NCBI GenBank assembly: GCA_022511055.1
Contig: JAFLSH010000004.1
Span: 21,953 to 29,118, forward strand
Direction of reading: 5' to 3'
Length of the DNA stretch: 7,166 nt
Source: Prevotella sp.
GTDB taxonomy: Bacteria; Bacteroidota; Bacteroidia; Bacteroidales; Bacteroidaceae
Positions 1 to 7,066 of the stretch are shown here, one piece after another. Position 1 is the first letter of the stretch, and every line of letters starts with the position of its first letter. The position numbers and the translations under genes are program-made. The notes under the pieces are model-generated. The model was given only the letters and a program-made list of their open reading frames with translations. It did not search any database and was not told the origin of the DNA.

Positions 1-554
1 TCTTCCTTGTTCCAGGTTTCCTCGCCGTCAGTGTCGGTTTCCACGCCGCCCCAGATGTCGGGATACCATGCGTTGCCCGGGTAGCTGATAACCGCAAATT
101 CACCACCGGCGTTCAGGTGCAGGTAGTGCCCTATAGACGGGTTAATGTTGCCCTCACCAGCCTTCAGCTTGTAGTAGCCTTCGCGGTCAGAGGTCTCCAC
201 CACCCACTTGGTTGGCTCTTCCATGGTCATCAAGTTGCTGTAATTAGCAGGTATGCCCATATAAGGCTTTGCTTCGTCGGCATTGACAATGAAAGTCCAC
301 GTGCCATCGCCGTTGTCTTGGGCGGTGAACGAGGCTTTCTCCTGTTCTGCCATGTTGAAGCCCTGGAGATAGAAAGCACCATCCCAACTGGTACGGGTCC
401 AGTAACCATTGGGGGTTACGGGGCTCATGAGTACGTAAGTACCGCCATCGGTCAGGGTGCTGCCAATCTTTGGCGCATCAATGGCGTTAGCCGACAGGGA
501 GACACATACCGCCCCCATTGCCAGCAGCAATTTCTTAAAGTAGTTTTTTCTCAT
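1..554 (-). CDS. Secreted protein of unknown function, N-terminal part only (3' end beyond the window)
   Basis: Reading the minus strand from the ATG at 554-552 gives 184 codons without a stop, running off the left edge. The start is supported by a classic signal peptide: MRKNYFKK, then a hydrophobic stretch (residues 9-20, LLLAMGAVCVSL) and an AxA-type cleavage site after SANA (residue 24). A Bacteroidota promoter lies about 50 bases upstream. The mature part is rich in Trp, Tyr, Gly, Asn and Thr and looks beta-stranded: GGTYVLMSP at 37-45, GYWTRTSWDGAFYLQGF at 50-66, NGDGTWTFIV at 81-90, GHYLHLNAGGEFAVI at 142-156. There is no Cys at a lipobox, so it is probably periplasmic or exported, not a lipoprotein. 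I do not recognise the family; the strands suggest a lectin-like or other beta-sandwich module, but that is inference. It diverges from a secreted arabinofuranosidase-like gene, so a role in glycan binding or breakdown is possible, not shown. Confidence 0.85.
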   Translation of the reverse strand, partial: MRKNYFKKLLLAMGAVCVSLSANAIDAPKIGSTLTDGGTYVLMSPVTPNGYWTRTSWDGAFYLQGFNMAEQEKASFTAQDNGDGTWTFIVNADEAKPYMGIPANYSNLMTMEEPTKWVVETSDREGYYKLKAGEGNINPSIGHYLHLNAGGEFAVISYPGNAWYPDIWGGVETDTDGEETWNKE

Positions 555-606
555 AAATTTGTTTTTTTTAGTTAGTAAATTGTGTGCTTAGATTGTTATT
601 TCGGGG

Positions 607-638
607 CAAAATTACACTAAATTCTTCTAATTAACAAA
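607..638 (-). promoter_or_regulatory. Bacteroidota-type promoter for the leftward secreted-protein gene
   Basis: On the minus strand, a -33 box TTTG (638-635) is followed after exactly 20 bases by TAATTTTG (614-607), a full match to the Bacteroidota -7 consensus TAnnTTTG. Transcription would start near 600, giving an AT-rich leader of about 45 bases before the ATG at 554. There is no strong Shine-Dalgarno, as is usual in this phylum. Confidence 0.75.
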
Positions 639-653
639 CTTCTTGCCGTTTTT

Positions 654-685
654 TTTGCATTTATCCTGATATTTTTGTATTTTTG
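654..685 (+). promoter_or_regulatory. Bacteroidota-type promoter for the arabinofuranosidase-like gene
   Basis: On the plus strand, a -33 box TTTG (654-657) and a -7 box TATTTTTG (678-685) are separated by 20 bases, matching TTTG-N20-TAnnTTTG. The predicted start is near 690, with a leader of about 30 bases to the ATG at 721. A second -7-like TATTTTTG at 670-677 overlaps the spacer but lacks a well-placed TTTG. The leader has no strong Shine-Dalgarno. The -33 box is 15 bases from that of the divergent promoter. Confidence 0.75.
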
Positions 686-720
686 CACACTGACAACATT
701 AACTAAGACAATACCTTATT

Positions 721-3700
721 ATGAAAAAACTTGTTCAGACACTATTCATGCTATGCTTGACCGTGCCCGTTATGGCACAGTCGAAACTCTATCCGCAGCT
801 TTTTGACCTGCAAGACGTGGAACTGACCGAAGGGCCTTTGCGCCACGCCATGCTGCTGAACGATTCGGTGCTGTTGCAGTACAGTGCCGGGCGGCTCATG
901 CAGCCTTTCGAGAAGCAGGCCGGCATTACCGAGAGCGGCGCGGCATATAAGAACTGGAGCGGCGGGATTGGCAGCGGGCTCGATGGGCACGTTGGCGGCC
1001 ACTACCTTTCGGCGCTGGCCATGGGCTATGCTGCCTGCCCTGATGCAGCCCTGAAGGCGGCGCTGAAGGAACGGCTGGACTGGTGTCTGGGGCGCTTGAA
1101 GGAGGCACAGGACAAATGGGATACGCATGCCAATGCGGCCATGCACGGCTATGTGGGCGGCGTGCCTGAAAGTGAGAATGTGTGGACTGGCTATGCCCGC
1201 GGCAACTTCGAAAAGTACAACCGCTCGTGGGTAGCCTTCTATAACGTACACAAAGTGTTTGCAGGCTTGCGCGATGCGTGGCTCTATGCCGACAGCGAAG
1301 AGGCCAGGCAGATGTTCCTGAAGCTCTGCGACTGGGGTGTCAACCTGATAGCCGGGCTGACTGATGCGCAGGTGGAGCAGACCCTGAACATTGAGCATGG
1401 CGGCATGAACGAGATGATGGCAGATGCCTACCAGATGACCGGCAACGAGAAATACCTGACTGCGGCAAAGCGCTACAGCCACAAGTGGCTGCTGAACGGC
1501 ATGGCCCAGAAGAAGGCGGCAACGATAAACAACGTTCACGCGAACACGCAAGTGCCAAAGGTTATCGGCTTCGAGCGGGTCTATCAGGCTGCGGCGCTCT
1601 CTGGCGGCGCGGCGCAGGGAGTTGGCGACTACAAGACCGCTGCCCGCTTCTTCTGGGATGATGTAACGGGCAACCGCACCATTGCCGTGGGTGGCAACAG
1701 TGTCAACGAGTGGTTTCCGGCCAGCACGGAGTACGAGCGCTTCACGACCAGCATCGAGGGCGTAGAGACCTGTAACTCATACAACATGCTTAAACTGTCG
1801 GAAGCCTTGTTTGCTGATGAACACGCCTCGAAATATGCCGATTTCTACGAAGGTACAATGATGAATCATATCCACTCTGCCCAGCACCCCGTAACGGGCG
1901 GCTATGTCTACTTCACTTCGGCGCGGCCGCAGCACTACCGTGTCTACTCGCAGGTCGATGAGGCCATGTGGTGCTGTGTGGGCAGCGGCATGGAGAATCA
2001 TACGAAATACGGGCAGTTCATCTACACCCACCACGGCGATTCGCTCTGGGTCAACCTCTTTGTTCCCTCTAAGCTGAACTGGCGCGAGAAGGGTGTGACC
2101 CTTACCCAGCAGACCAAATTCCCCTACACGGAGGCTACGTGGCTGACTGTCGACAAGGGCGGCCGTTTTACGCTGCTGGTGCGCCAGCCTGCGTGGGTGG
2201 CGGATGGCTTCTACGTTGCCGTGAACGGCACGAAGGTGGCAACCGCTGCCACTGACAAGGGCTACGTGGCGATTACCCGCGACTGGAAGGCGGGTGACCA
2301 TGTGCAGGTGCATCTGCCCATGCAGGTAACCGTGGAGCCGCTGAACTACTTCGACCGTTACGTTGCCTTTAAGTACGGCCCCATTCTGCTGGGTGCTAAG
2401 ACCGGCACAGACGGGCTGACCGGCCTCTTTGCCGATGACAGCCGCATGGGACACGTGGCGAGCGGGCAGCAGAAAGACCTTTACACTGCGCCGCTGCTGA
2501 TTGGCTCGCGCAGTGAACTGGCCGCCGCGGTGGAGCCGGTGGACAAAGACGCGCTGAAGTTCCGTATTAACGGCTATTACAACGACCCCAAGTTCAGTGA
2601 CTTGCAGTTGCAGCCGTTCAACACGATTCACGAAAGCCGCTACATGATGTACTGGATGAACGTGGAAGGCCGGGAGTGGGAAGAAATCCGCGATATGCTG
2701 CAGCACCGTGAGGATTCCGTGCAGGCCATTGAGGCGCGCACCATAGACTACGTGATTGCCGGAACGCAGCAGAGCGAGAGCGACCATTTCATGCAGCAGG
2801 AGAACTCAAACTTCGGCTCTTACAACGGCGAATACTATCGTGACGGGCAGGGCTGGTTTAGCTATGAGATGCAGACCGGCGAGCAGACTGACTCCGTGAC
2901 ACTGATGGTGCGCTACTGGGGCGGAGACCGCAACCGCACCTTCGACATTCTGATAGACGGTCAGCTGCTGACCACGGTAACGCTTCGCGGCGGGCGTTCC
3001 GAGTTCGTGAATGCCGAATACCTGATACCCGCCGCCATGCTGGCCGGCAAGCAGAAGGTAACGGTGAAGTTTGCCGCCCGGAACGGCTCGACGGCAGGCG
3101 GTGTCTACTATGTGCGCATCTGTAAACAAGCACCTGTGGTGCGACAACATGAGCCCTACGTTTTTAATGCAAAGGATTACGAAATAGGTGACGGCGGAAG
3201 AACATCCGCCGTTACTTATAATGAGGCGGCAAACACGTTTACCATGACCATGAAGACGAGTGAGCCGAACAACATTTCCGTTCAGATGAAGCGCTCGGCG
3301 AGCGGCCGCTACGGCATTCTGCCCTCGCAGCACCTGATGGTGGTCAGGGGAACGCAGCTGCGAAAGGGCAGCGGCATGTCATACCTCTGGTGGCTCAACG
3401 GCGACAACCGCGGTACGCAGGTGGCCCCTGACTGGGAGATAGATGACACTAACGGGGCGCTGCTTGTGGTCTGGGATTTGCGGAACAGCGACTTGACGGC
3501 CAACATGGACTTCACCACCCTTCAGGAGATAACAATCGGCCACTTCGATGCGGCTTTCGTGAACTGCTTCGGCCTCACTTCGTCGGCCGCCGACCGCAAA
3601 AGCACCATCACGGACATAGGTTATTACTCGCCGCAAGAGGCTGTCGACCGCTATCCCGCGCTGTCGGCCGCCTTAGGCTTACAGCCTTCATCGATACACG

Positions 3701-3810
3701 CCGTTAGCGTGACACCGACAAAGGCTGTCTATAATTTGCAGGGGCAGCGGCTGAAAGCTCCCTCACGTTCCGGCATCTATATTGTCAACGGCCGCAAGCA
3801 AGTCTACTAA
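721..3810 (+). CDS. Secreted beta-L-arabinofuranosidase-like glycoside hydrolase (DUF1680; GH127/GH146 type), multidomain
   Basis: A 1029-residue protein with a signal peptide (residues 1-20, MKKLVQTLFMLCLTVPVMAQ). The catalytic DUF1680 region (about 25-560) has family hallmarks: GLDGHVGGHYLSALA (86-100), NIEHGGMNE (223-231), HANTQVPK (273-280), ETCNSYNMLKL (349-359) and WCCVGSG (417-423). By analogy with HypBA1, E349, C351, C418 and C419 are the likely zinc ligands, one Cys of the CC pair being the nucleophile; E330 (NEWF) is a candidate acid/base. The family removes terminal beta-L-arabinofuranose from plant glycans. Next come a DUF4986-like stretch (about 615-665, with IHESRYMMYW), a DUF6805-like beta-sandwich (about 675-802, with GWFSYEM and AGGVYYVRI), an unassigned domain (about 812-970) and a tail like a shortened type IX sorting motif (about 1000-1027). 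DUF4986/DUF6805 are named from memory, and the accessory domains favour GH146. At 1029 residues it exceeds the roughly 650-800 usual for the family, because of the C-terminal additions. Its stop interlocks with that of convergent cydB. Exact substrate is uncertain. Confidence 0.9.
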   Translation: MKKLVQTLFMLCLTVPVMAQSKLYPQLFDLQDVELTEGPLRHAMLLNDSVLLQYSAGRLMQPFEKQAGITESGAAYKNWSGGIGSGLDGHVGGHYLSALAMGYAACPDAALKAALKERLDWCLGRLKEAQDKWDTHANAAMHGYVGGVPESENVWTGYARGNFEKYNRSWVAFYNVHKVFAGLRDAWLYADSEEARQMFLKLCDWGVNLIAGLTDAQVEQTLNIEHGGMNEMMADAYQMTGNEKYLTAAKRYSHKWLLNGMAQKKAATINNVHANTQVPKVIGFERVYQAAALSGGAAQGVGDYKTAARFFWDDVTGNRTIAVGGNSVNEWFPASTEYERFTTSIEGVETCNSYNMLKLSEALFADEHASKYADFYEGTMMNHIHSAQHPVTGGYVYFTSARPQHYRVYSQVDEAMWCCVGSGMENHTKYGQFIYTHHGDSLWVNLFVPSKLNWREKGVTLTQQTKFPYTEATWLTVDKGGRFTLLVRQPAWVADGFYVAVNGTKVATAATDKGYVAITRDWKAGDHVQVHLPMQVTVEPLNYFDRYVAFKYGPILLGAKTGTDGLTGLFADDSRMGHVASGQQKDLYTAPLLIGSRSELAAAVEPVDKDALKFRINGYYNDPKFSDLQLQPFNTIHESRYMMYWMNVEGREWEEIRDMLQHREDSVQAIEARTIDYVIAGTQQSESDHFMQQENSNFGSYNGEYYRDGQGWFSYEMQTGEQTDSVTLMVRYWGGDRNRTFDILIDGQLLTTVTLRGGRSEFVNAEYLIPAAMLAGKQKVTVKFAARNGSTAGGVYYVRICKQAPVVRQHEPYVFNAKDYEIGDGGRTSAVTYNEAANTFTMTMKTSEPNNISVQMKRSASGRYGILPSQHLMVVRGTQLRKGSGMSYLWWLNGDNRGTQVAPDWEIDDTNGALLVVWDLRNSDLTANMDFTTLQEITIGHFDAAFVNCFGLTSSAADRKSTITDIGYYSPQEAVDRYPALSAALGLQPSSIHAVSVTPTKAVYNLQGQRLKAPSRSGIYIVNGRKQVY

Positions 3811-4952
3811 TAGGCGTGGTCACCCTTGATTTCCTCCTTATCCAGCTTCTTGCTGTCAATGGCGCGCCATGCGTAGACGATGTAGGCCAGCACGAAGGGC
3901 ACAAGGAACGAGACGTAGAACATGGTACGCAGGGTGAACTCGCTCGAACACGAATTTACAATGGTCAGCGATGACTGCAAATCGGCCGTAGAGGGATAGT
4001 AGGCCGTGTTGTTCCACGCCGCGCAGAGCAGCAGTGCCAACACCGTGAGAACCGTGCCGATGCCGGCAGGCCAGATGCCGCCGATGTAGCTTTTCGACAC
4101 AACGGTCTTGCCGATGCCGAAAAGCACCAGCACCACTCCCGCCAGCAGTATGACGGCCAGATACCACATATCAACGAAGTTTGTCAGGTATTTGTACGGC
4201 TCCATGTACACCACACCCTCGGCCGTGTAGGCATAGCCATCTTTCAGCAGCAGGTGGACCAGATAGGCCACGAACAGCAGCACGAAGGGCACGGCTGCGC
4301 CGATGAGGCGCACCGAGCCGCGCGAGCGTATATCCTCATCGTTGACGTTGTTCATCACGTAGAGGATGCCCAGCACGCGAGCCAGGAACACCACGGCAAA
4401 CCCGAACACCACCACCCATGGATTGAGCAGCGCATCGAGCCCGTGCGAGGCGTTGGCCCAGCGCGAGATGATGGGGGTGATGGCCTCTGCATCGACCAGG
4501 TTATCCTTGGCAATGAGGAAGTTAGACCCTTCGAAGAACGTGGCCACGGCACCGCCCAGCAACAGCGGCCCCACAATGCCGTTGAGTGTCAGGAAGAACT
4601 GGAAGGTCTTCGGGCCGAGGAAGTTGCCTATCTTGTTCTGGAACTCATAGCTGACGGCCTGAAGCACAAACGTGAAGAGGATAACCATCCACAGCCAGTA
4701 AGCGCCGCCGAAGCTGGTTGAGTAGAACAGGGGAAAGGAGGCGAAGAAAGCTCCGCCGAAGGTAACGAGGGTGGTGAACGTGAACTCCCACTTGCGGCCC
4801 GTAGAGTTGTAGACCAGCCGCTTGCCCTCTTCCGTATAGCCAAGACTGCGGGCTACGGAGTTAGCACCCTGCACGAAGAGCAGGAACACCAGGATGGCGC
4901 CTAACAGTGAAACGATAAACCACCAGTAATGCTGCAAGAAAGTGTATGTCAT
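3807..4952 (-). CDS. cydB: Cytochrome bd ubiquinol/menaquinol oxidase subunit II
   Basis: A 381-residue, very hydrophobic protein with eight to nine predicted membrane helices (about 10-28, 60-78, 84-104, 118-140, 178-200, 216-237, 262-281, 296-312, 342-362). CydB supports and stabilises the haem-bearing CydA in the inner membrane. Family landmarks are the N-terminal YWWF (9-12), KWEF (54-57, matching W57-D58 of E. coli CydB), SYEFQNK (101-107, matching its FDYRSK), LLNPWVVVFG (175-184) and the late SSLTIVNSCSSEFTLRTM (327-344). The length fits E. coli CydB (379 residues). The usual DGFD motif near residue 28 is replaced by QGAN, and D58 by E56. It starts 75 bases after the cydA stop, with no promoter between, so it should be cotranscribed. 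A soluble tail rich in K, D and E ends at residue 381, and the TAG stop overlaps the stop of the convergent glycosidase gene. Confidence 0.95.
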   Translation of the reverse strand: MTYTFLQHYWWFIVSLLGAILVFLLFVQGANSVARSLGYTEEGKRLVYNSTGRKWEFTFTTLVTFGGAFFASFPLFYSTSFGGAYWLWMVILFTFVLQAVSYEFQNKIGNFLGPKTFQFFLTLNGIVGPLLLGGAVATFFEGSNFLIAKDNLVDAEAITPIISRWANASHGLDALLNPWVVVFGFAVVFLARVLGILYVMNNVNDEDIRSRGSVRLIGAAVPFVLLFVAYLVHLLLKDGYAYTAEGVVYMEPYKYLTNFVDMWYLAVILLAGVVLVLFGIGKTVVSKSYIGGIWPAGIGTVLTVLALLLCAAWNNTAYYPSTADLQSSLTIVNSCSSEFTLRTMFYVSFLVPFVLAYIVYAWRAIDSKKLDKEEIKGDHAY

Positions 4953-5000
4953 AATGTCTGATTTTCTTTGTTGTTATACTTTTTCTGAACGAGTTTCGCG

Positions 5001-5031
5001 CTGAGAGCGGCGTTTGCCCTGTGGCTCTCAG
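5001..5031 (-). other. Intercistronic inverted repeat (RNA hairpin) at the cydA stop, before cydB
   Basis: CTGAGAGC (5001-5008) pairs perfectly with GCTCTCAG (5024-5031). A GGC/GCC pair inside (5009-5011 with 5016-5018) can extend the stem, leaving a four-base loop and a five-base bulge. In the operon mRNA this hairpin includes the cydA TGA stop (5030-5028) and sits about 50 bases before the cydB start. The bases that follow on the transcript (CGCGAAACTCG) are not a U-tract, so it is not a standard terminator. It could protect mRNA ends or tune the CydA:CydB ratio; that role is inference. Confidence 0.55.
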
Positions 5032-6686
5032 TCTGTGGCGGCCGGCAGCTGCTCATATTCCGGCCCCTTCTTAATCTGCTTGAGCAGAATGCTGATTTCC
5101 ACCGCCAGCATGGTGGTGAACAGGATGAGGAACAGGAAGAAAGTGACTATGACACTCGATGAGTGCAAGTCGCTGATGGCCGCCCATGTGGGGAGCATAT
5201 CCTGAATGGTCCACGGCTGACGGCCAAACTCGGCCACGAGCCAGCCACTCTCCGAGGCAATGTAAGCCAGCGGTATGAGGGCAATGGCCAGCCAGTGGTG
5301 CCAGTCGGGCAGCCGGGTGCTGTCATAGCTGTCTGCCTCGGTCTCGGGCAGCAGGCCGAAGGTGGCGAGCAGCCTGCGGACAATGACTGACACGTATGGA
5401 ATCTCGTAGACCAGCAGCAGAATCAGCGCGAAGAACACGATGAAGACACAGCCCAGCCCCACCATCAGGCGGAAGGCCCAGAAGTTGACGGGCACGTAGG
5501 GCACAATGTCGTGCTTGTCTTTGATGTAGCCATAGCCCATGTACTGCATGTTCGCCTTCAGCACGGCCAGTTCCGATGCTGCGTTCTGCTCGTCGCCGGC
5601 CTTCTTGGCCTTGCGGTAGGCGGCCAGTGCGGCAATGGCCTTGCGCCCCATCTCCATCTTCTCGTCGACTGACGGCTCCACGTGCCCATCGGGCGTGGTG
5701 TAGCCGTTCAGTATGTCGTTGATGCCCGGCACATAGCCGTGCGGGTCATTGGTGGCCATGACCGACAGGGCGTAGGGCACTTCAATCTTCAGCGCGGGCG
5801 ACTCCTCGTTGGCGTAGTCGGGCTGACAGAAGGGGTTTACCAGTGCCACGGCGGTCAGCCCCTGGTCTGTGCCGCCGTTGTACAGCGCTTCCATGGCTGC
5901 CAGCTTCATCGGCTGCGCCTTGGCCACCTGCTGGCCTGAGATGTGGCCGGTGAAGGCAGCGCCGAGCGAGGCGACCAGACCCACGATGGCCCCAATCTTG
6001 AGGCTCTCCTTGGCCAGCCGCACCTCACGCTTCTTCATCAGATACCAGCTGCAGACACCCACACAGAACACGGCCCCGATAATCCATGCCGAGATGACCG
6101 TGTGGAAGAACTTGCCGACGGCAAAGGGCGAGAAGGCCACGGCAAAGAAGTCGACCATCTCGTTGCGCATGGTGTCGGGGTTGAACTCGCACCCCACAGG
6201 ATTCTGCATCCATGCGTTGGCCACCAGAATCCACCATGCCGAGATGGTAGCGCCGAGCCCTGTCAGCCAGGTAGAGGCCAGGTGGAAGCCGCGCGACACC
6301 TTTTTCCAGCCGAAGTACATCACGGCCACGAAGGTCGACTCCATGAAGAAGGCCAGGATGCCTTCGATGGCCAGCGGCGCGCCGAAGATGTCGCCCACAA
6401 ACCACGAGTAGTTCGACCAGTTTGTGCCGAACTCGAACTCAAGGATGATGCCCGTGGCCACGCCCATGGCAAAGTTGATGCCGAAGAGCTTCTGCCAGAA
6501 CTTGGCGGCATCGCGCCAGAAGGTGTCGCCCGTGCAATAGAACTTGGTCTCGATGATGCCCATGATGACCGCCAAGCCGAGTGTCAGCGGCACGAAGAGC
6601 CAGTGGTAGATGGCCGTGAGGGCGAACTGCGCCCTCGACCAGTCGATGGTGCCGGCATCTACGCTGAGGAAAAGATGACTGAACAT
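5028..6686 (-). CDS. cydA: Cytochrome bd ubiquinol/menaquinol oxidase subunit I
   Basis: A 552-residue catalytic subunit carrying the haems and the quinol site; it oxidises quinol and reduces O2 to water at the inner membrane. The match to E. coli CydA runs with a constant offset of nine residues through the first half: H28 (His19, a high-spin haem ligand), E108 and E116 (Glu99 and Glu107), H195 (His186, haem b558), K261 and E266 (quinol-loop Lys252 and Glu257). Later come M408 (Met393, second b558 ligand), E486 (Glu445) and GRQP (488-491). About nine membrane helices are seen. The hydrophilic loop between helices 5-6 and the GRQP half (about 246-400) is long, as in E. coli and not as in short-loop Gram-positive enzymes. 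All key residues are present, so it should be active. The start at 6686 gives an N-terminus nine residues longer than E. coli (MFSHLFLSVD...). It begins 29 bases after the small upstream gene, with an A-rich leader (AACAAAAAAAACAAG). Confidence 0.97.
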   Translation of the reverse strand: MFSHLFLSVDAGTIDWSRAQFALTAIYHWLFVPLTLGLAVIMGIIETKFYCTGDTFWRDAAKFWQKLFGINFAMGVATGIILEFEFGTNWSNYSWFVGDIFGAPLAIEGILAFFMESTFVAVMYFGWKKVSRGFHLASTWLTGLGATISAWWILVANAWMQNPVGCEFNPDTMRNEMVDFFAVAFSPFAVGKFFHTVISAWIIGAVFCVGVCSWYLMKKREVRLAKESLKIGAIVGLVASLGAAFTGHISGQQVAKAQPMKLAAMEALYNGGTDQGLTAVALVNPFCQPDYANEESPALKIEVPYALSVMATNDPHGYVPGINDILNGYTTPDGHVEPSVDEKMEMGRKAIAALAAYRKAKKAGDEQNAASELAVLKANMQYMGYGYIKDKHDIVPYVPVNFWAFRLMVGLGCVFIVFFALILLLVYEIPYVSVIVRRLLATFGLLPETEADSYDSTRLPDWHHWLAIALIPLAYIASESGWLVAEFGRQPWTIQDMLPTWAAISDLHSSSVIVTFFLFLILFTTMLAVEISILLKQIKKGPEYEQLPAATD

Positions 6687-6715
6687 AGTGGTATTCTTGT
6701 TTTTTTTGTTAATTG

Positions 6716-6934
6716 TTATTGCGCACGTTCCACCAGCTCATCGGCCACGTAGCCGGCCGTGTCTCCGCCGGCGTGTTGCTTCAGGAAGTTGGGGAAGAAA
6801 AACACCTTTAGAATGGCAAAGATGATGAACAATTTGATGAGTATGATTGTCCACAGGGTCTTACCGAGGCGCATGTTCCGAAAGCCATCATAGTAGAGGT
6901 CGAAAGCCCGATACCAGAAACCGTCTTTGTTCAT
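6716..6934 (-). CDS. Small single-helix membrane protein of the cytochrome bd operon (DUF4492 type)
   Basis: Starting at the ATG at 6934-6932, this is a 72-residue protein: a charged and aromatic N-terminus (MNKDGFWYRAFDLYYDGF), a basic step (RLGK, 22-25), one membrane helix (about 27-48, WTIILIKLFIIFAILKVFFF) and a short soluble C-terminus ending in ELVERAQ. It resembles the DUF4492 family, which I recall as often preceding cydA in Bacteroidota and some Campylobacterota; family name is from memory. It is the first gene of the operon. Function is unproven: by position and shape it may be an accessory subunit or assembly factor, playing a part like CydX, though the sequence is not CydX-like. 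The frame stays open upstream to an ATG at 7090, but the promoter (6956-6987) lies inside that extension, and the extra residues look non-protein-like, so 6934 is chosen. Confidence 0.85.
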   Translation of the reverse strand: MNKDGFWYRAFDLYYDGFRNMRLGKTLWTIILIKLFIIFAILKVFFFPNFLKQHAGGDTAGYVADELVERAQ

Positions 6935-6955
6935 AGGTGTAGTAATTTGATGTCG

Positions 6956-6987
6956 CAAAGATACGATATTTCGACTAAAGTTCCAAA
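6956..6987 (-). promoter_or_regulatory. Bacteroidota-type promoter of the DUF4492-cydA-cydB operon
   Basis: On the minus strand, TTTG (6987-6984) and TATCTTTG (6963-6956) are separated by 20 bases, matching TTTG-N20-TAnnTTTG. Transcription would start near 6950, leaving a leader of only about 16 bases before the ATG at 6934. An A-tract (complement of 6999-7005) lies just upstream of the -33 box and may act as an UP-like element. I see no clear operator dyad, so the regulator of this oxidase is not evident. Confidence 0.75.
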
Positions 6988-7066
6988 TTTTCCCGCCGTT
7001 TTTTTCGCAGGCATACCCGCTGTCCTGTGTCTTTGCCACTTTCCGCTGCAAGAATCTGGCAGCACC

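Noticed and set aside
117..575. Plus-strand open frame of 152 codons at the left end
   Set aside because: It is antisense to the signal-peptide gene on the minus strand, extends past that gene's start, and its translation has no recognisable motifs.
644..660. Shared GCCG plus T-tract near two promoters (also at 6995-7005) as a common operator
   Set aside because: The two copies lie in different orientations and positions relative to their promoters; a T/A-tract in AT-rich gaps is easily explained as an UP-like element or chance.
1777..2787. Minus-strand open frame of 336 codons inside the glycosidase gene
   Set aside because: The plus-strand frame encodes conserved catalytic motifs here; the antisense frame is His/Arg/Val-rich, as expected of a shadow in GC-rich DNA, and has no promoter.
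5001..5031. Intrinsic terminator between cydA and cydB
   Set aside because: The stem is followed on the transcript by CGCGAAACTCG, not a U-run, and cydB has no promoter of its own.
5943..6752. Plus-strand open frame of 269 codons opposite cydA
   Set aside because: It is antisense to fully conserved CydA residues, and its product is rich in Glu, His, Gly and Arg without a fold or motif I recognise.
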